Source: Janthinobacterium psychrotolerans
GTDB lineage: Bacteria; Pseudomonadota; Gammaproteobacteria; Burkholderiales; Burkholderiaceae_D
NCBI RefSeq assembly: GCF_001677885.1
Contig: NZ_LOCQ01000062.1
Coordinates: forward strand, 310,001 to 374,000
Reading direction: 5' to 3'
DNA length: 64,000 nucleotides
The notes under the pieces were generated by a model. It was not told the origin of the DNA, did no database searches, and saw only the letters and a program-made list of their open reading frames with translations. The translations under genes were made by a program, and so were the position numbers. This document shows, piece by piece, positions 35,814 to 44,500 of this stretch. Numbering within the stretch: the stretch's first letter is position 1; each line of letters starts with the position of its first letter.

Positions 35814-37115
35814 ATGCAGTTCCTGGAACGCTATTTCAAACTGAAGGACAACGGCACCAATGTGCGCACCGAGCTGCTGGCCGGCCTGACCACATTCTTG
35901 ACGATGGCCTATATTATCTTCGTCAACCCCAGCATCCTCGGCGACGCCGGCATGCCCAAGGACGCTGTCTTCGTCGCCACCTGCCTGGCCGCCGCCATCG
36001 GCACCCTGGTCATGGGCCTGTACGCCAACTACCCGATCGCGCTGGCGCCGGGCATGGGCCTGAATGCGTACTTCTCGTACACGGTGGTCAAGGGCATGGG
36101 CATGAGCTGGGAAGTGGCGCTGGGCGCCGTCTTCATTTCGGGCTGCCTGTTCATCCTGGTGAGCCTGTTCAAGATACGCGAGCTGATCATCAACAGCATT
36201 CCGCCGGCGCTGCGCACGGCCATCACGGTCGGCATCGGCCTGTTCCTGGCGATCATTTCCCTGAAAAGCGCCGGCGTGGTGGTATCGAATCCCGCCACCA
36301 TCATCGCGCTGGGCGATTTGCACCAGCCGGCGCCTATCCTGGCCATCATCGGCTTTTTCATTATCGTCGCGCTGGACCGGCTGAAAGTGCCGGGCGCCAT
36401 CCTGGTCGGCATCCTGGTGATCACGGTGTCGAGCTTTTTCTTTGGCGGCAACCAGTTCAACGGCATCGTGTCGGCGCCGCCGGCGCTGGAACCGACGCTG
36501 TTCAAGCTCGACATCATGGGCGCCTTGTCGGTCGGCATCGTCAACGTGGTGCTGGTGTTTTTCCTGGTTGAACTGTTCGACGCGACCGGCACCCTGATGG
36601 GCGTGGCCAACCGCGCCGGCCTGCTGAAAGACGGCAAGATGGCGCGCATGAACAAGGCCTTGCTGGCCGACAGCACGGCAATCGCCGCCGGCGCCTGCCT
36701 CGGTACATCGAGCACCACCGCCTTTGTCGAAAGCGCGGCCGGCGTGCAGGCCGGCGGCCGCACGGGCCTGACGGCCGTCGCCGTGGCGCTGCTGTTCCTG
36801 GGCAGCCTGTTCTTTGCGCCACTGGCCCACACCGTGCCGCCCTACGCCACCGCGCCCGCGCTGCTGTATGTGGCCTGCCTGATGCTGCGCGAACTGACCT
36901 ATATCGACTGGGACGACAGCACCGAAAGCATCCCGGCGGCGATCACCGCGCTGATGATGCCATTCACCTATTCGGTCGCCAGCGGCGTGGCCTTCGGTTT
37001 TATCACCTATGCGGTATTGAAACTGCTGACCGGCAGGGGCAGGCAGGTATCGGTGGTGGCCTACATCATCGCCGCCATCTTCCTGTTCAAGTTCATTTAC
37101 CTGGGCGCGGAATAA
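35814..37115 (+). CDS. NCS2 family permease (AzgA-like, adenine/guanine/hypoxanthine)
   Basis: A 433 aa inner-membrane purine permease. The start ERYFKLKDNGTNVRTELLAGLTTFLTMAYIIFVNPSIL is typical of the AzgA/GhxP branch of NCS2, and GMGLNAYFSYTVVKGMG and CLGTSSTTAFVESAAGVQAGGRTGLTA hold the substrate-site helices. Purines are imported with protons. The length is normal. Together with the phosphoribosyltransferase at 12496 it could feed purine salvage, but the genes are not linked. The stop lies 33 nt before the promoter of tRNA-Asn copy 3. Confidence 0.94.
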   Translation: MQFLERYFKLKDNGTNVRTELLAGLTTFLTMAYIIFVNPSILGDAGMPKDAVFVATCLAAAIGTLVMGLYANYPIALAPGMGLNAYFSYTVVKGMGMSWEVALGAVFISGCLFILVSLFKIRELIINSIPPALRTAITVGIGLFLAIISLKSAGVVVSNPATIIALGDLHQPAPILAIIGFFIIVALDRLKVPGAILVGILVITVSSFFFGGNQFNGIVSAPPALEPTLFKLDIMGALSVGIVNVVLVFFLVELFDATGTLMGVANRAGLLKDGKMARMNKALLADSTAIAAGACLGTSSTTAFVESAAGVQAGGRTGLTAVAVALLFLGSLFFAPLAHTVPPYATAPALLYVACLMLRELTYIDWDDSTESIPAAITALMMPFTYSVASGVAFGFITYAVLKLLTGRGRQVSVVAYIIAAIFLFKFIYLGAE

Positions 37116-37148
37116 GGACGTGATTTTCGAGGCCGTGCAGATTGCTTC

Positions 37149-37177
37149 TGGACACAGGAAAAATCGGCGTATATAAT
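37149..37177 (+). promoter_or_regulatory. promoter of tRNA-Asn copy 3
   Basis: TGGACA (37149-37154) and TATAAT (37172-37177) are separated by 17 nt, closely matching the promoter of copy 2. Confidence 0.85.
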
Positions 37178-37188
37178 ACGGCCTCACT

Positions 37189-37264
37189 TCCCTGATAGCT
37201 CAGTTGGTAGAGCGACGGACTGTTAATCCGCAGGTCCCTGGTTCGAGTCCAGGTCGGGGAGCCA
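37189..37264 (+). tRNA. tRNA-Asn(GTT), copy 3
   Basis: Identical to copies 1 and 2: 76 nt, GTT anticodon, encoded CCA, own promoter and terminator. Confidence 0.97.
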
Positions 37265-37280
37265 GAACAAGCAGCAAAAC

Positions 37281-37312
37281 AAAAAGCCCAAGCTTCACAG
37301 CTTGGGCTTTTT
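37281..37312. terminator. bidirectional terminator after tRNA-Asn copy 3
   Basis: AAAAAGCCCAAGCT (37281-37294) pairs with AGCTTGGGCTTTTT around a TCAC loop. T-runs occur on both strands, so it ends the tRNA transcript and the convergent hydrolase transcript that stops at 37316. Confidence 0.93.
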
Positions 37313-37315
37313 GCT

Positions 37316-38254
37316 TTACAGGGTGCTGATGATGTCCTGCTGTAGTTTTTCGGGTTCGTCTTTATGAATCTGATGGCCGGAGCGCTCGAACAGGAACAGG
37401 TTTTTCTTCGGCGCCTGCAGTTCATGGAAATAGGCTCCGGTAATGCTGGCCGAGGTCTGGATATCGTTTTTGCCGACGAAAAAGTAGACCGGGCAATCCG
37501 CTTGCCGCAAGCTGTCGCGCAGGTCGATCGTCATCACCCTGGTCCACACCGGTGACCAGGTTTTTGTCCATTCAAAAAACATCTTCCTGAAATCGTCGCT
37601 GGTCGCGTATTCCATGCCGTCCTTGTAGAACAGCCATTTTCTGATGTAAAACAGGTCCTCGTCGCTGCCGAACGTTGTATCGACCCTGGCCAGTTCGCCG
37701 CTGGCGACCGGGTTGTCCTTAAAATGGTTTTTCAAGGTGGCGAGCAATTCGCGTTCGCTGGCCAGCTGGCTGACGACCGGGTTGACGGCGAAATAGGCGT
37801 GCAGCAGTTCCGGGTGCTGTTTGACCACGTGAAACCCCAGCACATTGCCCCAGGAACTGCCCAGCAAATAGATTTTCTGCTGCTTGAATTCTTTTCGCAG
37901 CAGGTTGACCACTTGCAGCGTGTCGTCCTGCATCTGCTCCACCGATGGCGGCACCGGCGAAGGATTGAGCTGCAAGGTCTTTCCGGCGTCCCGTTGATCC
38001 CATTGCACGATCGTAAACCTGGTTTTCAGCAGTCCGGTAAATGCATCCGCATTTTTGATCATCGAGCTGCCTGGCCCGCCTGATAAAAACAGCAGCACGG
38101 GTTTGCTGGTGTCGTCGGTTTTGATGTCGATGAACTGTTTGATGCCGCCGATCTCGGGTGTGAGCGATTTTTCCATGGGAGCGGCTTGCGCCTGGCAGGC
38201 GGCAAACGGCATCAGGGCCGACACGAACAATGCGGTGAGGTATTTTCTTGTCAT
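37316..38254 (-). CDS. exported alpha/beta hydrolase (prolyl aminopeptidase-like)
   Basis: A 312 aa protein from the ATG at 38254 with a signal peptide (YLTALFVSALMPFAACQAQAAP). The hydrolase core shows LLFLSGGPGSSM (oxyanion H-G-G-P-like motif with Ser-Gly-Gly-Pro), WDQRDAGKT, the nucleophile elbow LLGSSWGNVLG and a late SGHQIHKDEP with the catalytic His. The G-G-P-G and W-D-Q-R-x-x-G-x-S/T motifs are typical of the prolyl iminopeptidase-like S33 family. A Cys at the signal cleavage site (A-A-C) could alternatively make it a lipoprotein. Its substrate is unknown. Confidence 0.82.
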   Translation of the reverse strand: MTRKYLTALFVSALMPFAACQAQAAPMEKSLTPEIGGIKQFIDIKTDDTSKPVLLFLSGGPGSSMIKNADAFTGLLKTRFTIVQWDQRDAGKTLQLNPSPVPPSVEQMQDDTLQVVNLLRKEFKQQKIYLLGSSWGNVLGFHVVKQHPELLHAYFAVNPVVSQLASERELLATLKNHFKDNPVASGELARVDTTFGSDEDLFYIRKWLFYKDGMEYATSDDFRKMFFEWTKTWSPVWTRVMTIDLRDSLRQADCPVYFFVGKNDIQTSASITGAYFHELQAPKKNLFLFERSGHQIHKDEPEKLQQDIISTL

Positions 38255-38374
38255 GAGGTCGAGTCTAGCACCTGGCCTATTGGAAATATACGCGGATTGT
38301 TTCACGCATCAACAGCGGATAAAAAAGGCCACGTGCTGCCACGTGGCCCTGTCGCTGCTGCGCCTGTCCTGGCA

Positions 38375-38761
38375 TCAAGGATCGATCAGCACGTCGAAGC
38401 GGATATTGAGCGGACTGTTCCAGGAAATGTCGACCCAGGCGCGGAAGCCGCCGTCATACGGAGCGATGTTGTAGACCGCCATGCGGGCCGCGCCGATAAA
38501 GCGCTCCTGGGCGTTGGCGCCGTATTCGCTGATGTTCATGAAAACACGCGAATTGGCGCGCACGCTGGGCTGGGTGAAATTGACGTTCTGGTGCACGCCG
38601 TTGGCGCGCCAGATGTAGTAGGTGGTGAACGATGCGGCGTTCAGTTCGGCGGATGCATCGTCGGCGCGCGCTTGCTGGCCGGTCGGTTGCCCTTCCTGCG
38701 GCATGTCCGTGATGTCCGGCTGCAGATTGCTGCCGGTAATTGCTTGGTCCTGGACTTCCAT
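38375..38761 (-). CDS. unrecognised 128-aa protein
   Basis: The product begins with about 40 residues that look disordered (rich in Gln, Asp, Pro, Gly), then a compact domain of about 85 residues with YYIWRANGVHQNVNF, SRVFMNISEYG and WVDISWNSPLNIRFDVLIDP, a pattern of alternating hydrophobic residues that suggests a beta sandwich. No signal peptide is seen. I recognise no family. It has clear coding character and a plausible GGAGAC ribosome site upstream of the ATG at 38761. The 236 nt gap to the divergent hydrolase is gene-free. Confidence 0.6.
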   Translation of the reverse strand: MEVQDQAITGSNLQPDITDMPQEGQPTGQQARADDASAELNAASFTTYYIWRANGVHQNVNFTQPSVRANSRVFMNISEYGANAQERFIGAARMAVYNIAPYDGGFRAWVDISWNSPLNIRFDVLIDP

Positions 38762-38997
38762 GATTGTCTCCTGGTGGTTGAAATGGACTCCGAGCCAGTC
38801 TGTGTGCGATTGGCGAGTTCATTCTAGGCGTGCGCCGCCAGGGCGGGGCGGGGTGGCGGCGGTAAAGCATGAGCACGTTTGCGTTGAGACAAACCTGTCG
38901 CAGATGCATTTTCCTGCCCGCTATTGTTGCGCCGATGGCGGGCGTGGCGCGCGCCGTGGCACAATGCGTTCATTCCGTTTCGCCCAAGCGCCTGCCC

Positions 38998-39774
38998 ATG
39001 CCGATATTGACACTCAGTCCCCGCCGCGAACTGTATTACGAACTGATAGCGGGCGACCCGGCGCGGCCGGTGCTGGTCTTCCTGCATGAGGGCCTGGGCT
39101 CCTGCGCCATGTGGAAGGATTTCCCCGCGCAGCTATGCCAGGCCACCGGCTGCCGCGGCCTGCTGTACGACCGGCTCGGCTATGGCCTGTCGTCGCCATT
39201 GACGGCGCCGCGCCGCCTGCATTATGTGCACGATTACGCGCTGTACGAGTTGCCGCAGGTGCTGGCGCGGCTGATACCGCAGCAGGACCATATCGTGATC
39301 GGCCACTCCGATGGCGGCAGCATCGCGCTGATTTACGCCTCGCAGCAACCGGCGCGCCTGCGCGGCATCATCACCGAGGCGGCCCATGTCTTTGTCGAAG
39401 CGGTGACCCTGGCCGGCATCCGCACCGCCGATGCGGCCTTTGATGCGGGCAAATTGCGGGCGCTGGAGAAATACCATGGCGACAAGACGCAGACGATCTT
39501 CAAGGCCTGGGCCGACACCTGGCTCAGTCAGGGATTCCAGTTCTGGAATATCGAATACCTGCTGCCGTCGATCGCCTGCCCGGCGCTGGTGATGCAGGGT
39601 AGCGCCGATCAGTACGGCACGCAGGCCCAGGTCGACGCCATCGTCGCGCAGACGCTGCGCGCTGTGCCGGCGATGATCGAGCAATGCGGCCATACGCCGC
39701 ACCAGGAGCAGCCGCAGGCGGTGCTCGAGCTGATGCGGGTCTTTCTCGAAGGCCGCATCGCCGAGTCAGGCTGA
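38998..39774 (+). CDS. alpha/beta hydrolase
   Basis: A 258 aa cytosolic alpha/beta hydrolase from the ATG at 38998. VLVFLHEGLGSCAMWKDFP carries the H-E-G-L-G oxyanion motif, YDRLGYGLSS follows, the nucleophile elbow is VIGHSDGGSIAL (Ser in G-H-S-D-G) and the late GHTPHQEQP provides the His. The H-E-G-L-G-S motif occurs in a subgroup of hydrolases of proteobacteria. The frame is open 129 nt upstream, but that segment does not resemble the family and has no good ribosome site. Its substrate is unknown. Confidence 0.85.
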   Translation: MPILTLSPRRELYYELIAGDPARPVLVFLHEGLGSCAMWKDFPAQLCQATGCRGLLYDRLGYGLSSPLTAPRRLHYVHDYALYELPQVLARLIPQQDHIVIGHSDGGSIALIYASQQPARLRGIITEAAHVFVEAVTLAGIRTADAAFDAGKLRALEKYHGDKTQTIFKAWADTWLSQGFQFWNIEYLLPSIACPALVMQGSADQYGTQAQVDAIVAQTLRAVPAMIEQCGHTPHQEQPQAVLELMRVFLEGRIAESG

Positions 39775-39781
39775 AGCCGGC

Positions 39782-40423
39782 TCAATGGCAGGCCGGGTCG
39801 CTGTCCCAGCGGCCGGCGCAGATGCGCGCGCGGCACAGCATGCCCTCGATCAATCCCAGCTGCCGGCAGCGCTGCAGCAGGGTTGATGTTTGCGCTGCCT
39901 CGCTGCGCAGCACCACGTCGCGCGCTGGCTCCGCACGCTGTCCATGGGCGACGATGGCCGCCAGCAAGGTCACGTCGCTGTCGCCGGCCGGTGTGCCTTG
40001 CCTGGGCCTGGCGGCCGCGGCACGTGCCGGCGCCGGCCGGCCTGAGGCTTGTGCTTGCGGCCTGGCCGGCAGCGGTGCCGCGGCCCGGGGCGTGGGTGCG
40101 GCGGCATGCGGCTCGTTGATGATGGTGGCGGCCGCCGGCGCCGGGGCTGCGGCAGGGACGGGCAGTGTGCTGGGCCGCAAGGGCGCCGGCGCGGCCAGCA
40201 TGGCGGCATATGCCACCCATGTCAGCAGCAGCACCGTCATTGCCAGCAGCGCGCCGACGATGGCCAGCCAGCCGGGGCGCCAGCGCGGCGCCGGCAGCGG
40301 GGCGGACCACGGTGTGGCGCCATGTTCCAGCTGCGACAGGATGCGGTTGCCGTCGGCCATGCCGGCCCGGGCCAGCAGATCGGGGCCGCCCTTGCGGCCG
40401 CCCTGGTTGGTGCTTGTCGCCAA
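39782..40423 (-). CDS. membrane-anchored Ala/Pro-rich protein with a C-terminal Cys domain, unknown
   Basis: A 213 aa protein with about 50 cytoplasmic residues (GMADGNRILSQLEHGATPW), one transmembrane helix near residues 52-78, a long Ala/Pro/Arg-rich linker and a C-terminal domain of about 60 residues with four Cys (RCRQLGLIEGMLCRARICAGRWDSDPACH). The architecture resembles TonB/TolA-like spacers with a periplasmic disulfide-bonded end. I recognise no family. It is transcribed away from the type VI secretion locus, 116 nt from its first gene, and could be part of it. Confidence 0.65.
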   Translation of the reverse strand: MATSTNQGGRKGGPDLLARAGMADGNRILSQLEHGATPWSAPLPAPRWRPGWLAIVGALLAMTVLLLTWVAYAAMLAAPAPLRPSTLPVPAAAPAPAAATIINEPHAAAPTPRAAAPLPARPQAQASGRPAPARAAAARPRQGTPAGDSDVTLLAAIVAHGQRAEPARDVVLRSEAAQTSTLLQRCRQLGLIEGMLCRARICAGRWDSDPACH

Positions 40424-40539
40424 AATAGTACCTCCGGATTCGATTTCATTTCATCTGGTTTGATCTATGCCGCACCCGGCCGGCGCGCCCGCGCCTACGA
40501 TTTGGCGATACCTGCTGGCAACCCCTGACGGAGTGTCCG

Positions 40540-41379
40540 ATGCTGATCGCCCTGATCCTGATGTATTTTCTGCTCGCTTCGTTTGCCTGCTGGCTGCTGC
40601 TGTTTCCCTCGGGCCGCGCCATGCTGGTGCAGGCCGTGGTCAACCTGGGCTGGCGCATGCATGGCCGCGCCCGCAGGCTGAACCACGGTGGCGGCGCGCG
40701 GTGGCGGCAGTTGCAAAACCGCAGCGGTTACGGCCTGGCGCAGGGCTGGCAACGGCTGCTGCGCCATCGCTGGCTCTCGCTCGGTGGCGCGCTGCTGATC
40801 GCCGTGCCGCCGCTGCTGGCCTGGCTGGCCAGCGACCGCATCGCCTTGCGCGGCTATGCCGACCGGCAATATGTGATCAACGACCAGGTCAGCGACTTGC
40901 TCAAGGGAGAACAGCTGGCGCCGCCGCCGGCCTTGCCGCCGCTGGTATTTACCACCGCCGAGGTGACGCAGCTGCGGCCGCTGCTGGGCGGCGCCAGCCG
41001 CAACTGGCGGTTGCTGGACCAGGATTTTGCGCAGCGGTTGCTGCTGGTGTTCAAGATCATGAGGGACATGCACGGCTACGACATGGTGCTGCTGGAAGGC
41101 TACCGCAGTCCGGCGCGGCAAGACCAGCTGGCCGCCGCCGGGCCGGGCGTGAGCAACGCCAAGGCGTTTCAAAGCTATCACCAGTACGGCCTGGCCGCCG
41201 ATTGCGCTTTCATGCATGAGGGCAGACTCATCATTTCGGAAAAAAATGCCTGGGCCATGCGCGGCTACCGTTTGTATGGCGTGACGGCCGAATCGGTGGG
41301 CCTGCATTGGGGCGGGCGCTGGACCATGATGGACTTCGGCCATGCGGAACTGCGCCAGCGCGGCGTACTGGGGAACTGA
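40540..41379 (+). CDS. membrane-anchored M15 family peptidoglycan peptidase, TagX-like
   Basis: A 279 aa protein with an N-terminal transmembrane helix (residues about 1-23), a second hydrophobic segment near residues 85-105 and a C-terminal M15-type D-Ala-D-Ala/L-Ala-D-Glu metallopeptidase domain. Zinc-binding and catalytic residues are visible in LLEGYRSPARQ, SYHQYGLAADCAFMH (S-x-H-x-x-G-x-A-x-D) and VGLHWGGRW. Such proteins are found in type VI secretion loci (TagX of Acinetobacter), where they open peptidoglycan for insertion of the apparatus. It precedes tssM by 217 nt, which supports this role. Confidence 0.85.
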   Translation: MLIALILMYFLLASFACWLLLFPSGRAMLVQAVVNLGWRMHGRARRLNHGGGARWRQLQNRSGYGLAQGWQRLLRHRWLSLGGALLIAVPPLLAWLASDRIALRGYADRQYVINDQVSDLLKGEQLAPPPALPPLVFTTAEVTQLRPLLGGASRNWRLLDQDFAQRLLLVFKIMRDMHGYDMVLLEGYRSPARQDQLAAAGPGVSNAKAFQSYHQYGLAADCAFMHEGRLIISEKNAWAMRGYRLYGVTAESVGLHWGGRWTMMDFGHAELRQRGVLGN

Positions 41380-41596
41380 TTGCCAGGGCCTGCGCGCCAG
41401 CCATTCTAGACCGGCGCCACGGGCGATTTTTCTCAGGCGAACTCTTGCTTGCGCGGCGTCAAGCATGGCGGCACACGGTTTGGCCCGGGTTGTGATAGTT
41501 GTCGAATGTCAACAAAGCACGGCTTTTTTACTGTCAGCATGGCTCGGTTCGCCCTTGCGGCGGCATCCGTCTAGTCGGACTCAACCAGGACCCATC

Positions 41597-44500
41597 ATGC
41601 TGCGACGAATCTGGAATTTCCTCACCGATAGCCACCACCTGACCATTGTCGGCTTCGTGGCGCTGGCGGCCTTGCTGTACCTGGGCGCCGAAGTGCTGGA
41701 GCTGGCGCTGGTCTGGGCGCTGGCCGTGCTGCTGCTGGCCTTTGTGCTCTGGCTCACGCTGTGGCTGCTGCGCAGGCGCCGTGCGCGGCGCGATGCGCAG
41801 GCGCTGGGCCAGGCCATCCTCAACCAGGCCGAAATCGCCGCCGCCAATGCGGCGCAAACTTCTGCGCCCCGCGATGGCGAACTCGATGCCGTGCGCACGG
41901 GTTTGCTGGCCGCCATCGAGACTATCAAGACCTCCAGACTGGGCCGCAAGTCGGGCGCCGCTGCCCTGTATGAACTGCCGTGGTACATGATTATCGGCAA
42001 CCCCGCCGCCGGCAAGAGCAGCGCAATTTTACATTCCGGCCTGCAGTTTCCCTTTGCCGACGGCAAGGTGGTGCAGGGCGTGGGCGGCACCCGCAATTGC
42101 GACTGGTTCTTTACCACCGACGGCATCGTGCTCGATACGGCCGGGCGCTATTCTGTGCTCGACGAGCATCGCGGCGAGTGGTTCGGCTTTCTCGACCTGC
42201 TGAAAAAATACCGGCGCAAGGCGCCCATCAACGGCATCATCATCGCGGTCAGCATTGCCGAACTGGGCGGCGACCCCGATGCCGGCATGCAGCTGGCGCG
42301 CAGCCTGCGCAAACGCGTGCAGGATGTGATCGAGCGCCTGGAAGTATTCGCGCCGCTGTATATCGTGTTTACCAAGGCCGACCTGATCGCCGGCTTTGCC
42401 GAGTTCTTTATGGATGCCGAACGCAGCGAACGCGAACGGGCCTGGGGCGCCACCATGCCCTACCAGCGCAAGCTGCCGACGGCGCAGCTGCTGGCGTTTT
42501 TTGACCAGAGTTTCGACGAATTGCAGGCCGGCCTGACGGAACTGAGCCTGGCCAATATGGCGCACCGCCAGCGCAAGACCATGCCACCCGGAGTGTTCAC
42601 GTTTCCGCTCGAATTTGCCGCCATCAAGCCGTCCTTGCGCGCCTTTATCGCCACCCTGTTCGAGGAAAACCCGTTCCAGTTCCAGCCCGTGTTTCGCGGT
42701 TTTTACCTGACCAGCGCGCTGCAGGAAGGCGTGCCTGTCAGCGCTTCGTCGCAGCAGGTGGCGCGCCGTTTTGATCTCACCTATACGCCGGCGCCGGCGG
42801 CCGCCGGCATGCGCCAGCATGGCTACTTTTTGCTCGACCTGTTTCGCAAGGTGATCTTTGCCGACAAATACCTGGTCTCCAACTACGCCAGCCGGCACCG
42901 GCTGCGTTTCAAGTACGCGGTGTTTTTCAGCGCCACGGTACTGCTGGGCGCCTGCCTGGGCGGCTGGAGCTGGTCCTACCTGGGCAACCGCCAACTGGTG
43001 GCCAATGTCGAGGCGGACATGAACAAGGTGCTGCGCCTGCAGGATCAGCGGCTCGATCTGCAATCGCGCCTGGAAGCGCTGGAGATCCTGCAGGATCGCA
43101 TCGAGCAGTTTGAAGCCTACCGCACGCAACGCCCATGGTCTTTGCGCATGGGCTTGTACCAGGGCGGGCTGCTGGAGAGAAAACTGCGCGAAGAGTATTT
43201 CGCCGGCGCCCGCCACGTCATGCTCGAGCCCGTGACGGCCGGCCTGGAAGGCCTGCTGGCCGAGATGAACGCCAACGCCGCGCAGCTGCAGCCGGCTTCG
43301 CGCACGCCGCCGGCACCGCTGGCCGCGCCTGGCGGCCAGCCCTACCAGGCGGCCAGCGCCATCAATGTGGAAGACGCGTACAACGCGCTGAAAACCTATC
43401 TGATGCTGGCCGATAAAAGCCATGCCGAGAGCAGCCACCTGAACGACCAGATGGCGCGCTACTGGCGCGGCTGGCTGGAGCACAACCGTGGCGCCATGCC
43501 GCGCGAGCAGATGATACGCAGCGCCGAGCGCCTGCTGACGTTTTACCTGGCGCAGGCGGACGACCCGTCGTGGCCGCGCATCGAACAGAAGCTGGCGCTG
43601 GTCGACCAGTCACGTGAAAACTTGCGCCGCGTGGTGCGCGGCATGCCGGCGCGCGAACGCGTGTATGCCGATGTCAAGGCGCGCGCCGCGACCCGTTTTC
43701 CCGGCGTGACAGTGGCGCGCATCGCCGGCGAACAGGACCAGGGCCTGCTGCTGGGCAGCCATGCCGTTTCCGGTGCCTACACGCGCCAGGCCTGGGAACA
43801 ATTCGTCGCAGGCGCTTTTCGCGAGGCCGCCAACCGCGAGTTGCAAAGTGCCGACTGGGTGCTGAAAAGCGGCTCTACCGACGACCTGACGCTGGAGGGC
43901 AGCCCCGAGCAGATCGAGAAAAACCTGGTCGAACTGTACAAGGCCGATTACGCGCGCGAATGGCAAAAATTCGTGCAGGGCGTGGCGGTGGCCGACCTGA
44001 AAGGGTTTGACGGCGCCGTGCAGGCGATGAACCGGCTGGGCGACCCGCAATCGTCGCCGCTCGCCAGGCTCCTGACCACGATCTACGAGCAAACCTCATG
44101 GGACAATCCGGCCCTGCGGAACGCCCAGCTGCGCCAGGCCGAGCGCGGCATCGTCGCCTGGTTGAAGGACACCTTCCTGCGCCGCGCGCCGTCGCAGATA
44201 CCGTCCAATCCGGGCCTGAACGCGCAGATCGATCCGGCCCGGCTCGATAAACCCATGGGGCAGATCGGGCGCGAGTTCGCCGGCGTCGGCAAGCTGGTGG
44301 CGGCCAGAGAAAAGGACGCCTCGCTGATGCGCAATTATTTGGAAGCGCTGTCGAAATTGCGCAGCCGCCTGAACCAGTTGAAGAACCAGGGCGACGCCGG
44401 CCCCGGCGCCAGGCAGTTCATGCAGCAGACACTGGAAGGCAGCGGCTCGGAACTGGCCGACACCCTGAAACTGGTCGACGAGCAAATGCTGACCGGCATG

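Noticed and set aside
41380-41596. N-terminal extension of TssM upstream of 41597
   Set aside because: The open frame overlaps the M15 peptidase end and does not resemble TssM; MLRRIWNFLTD matches the expected start.
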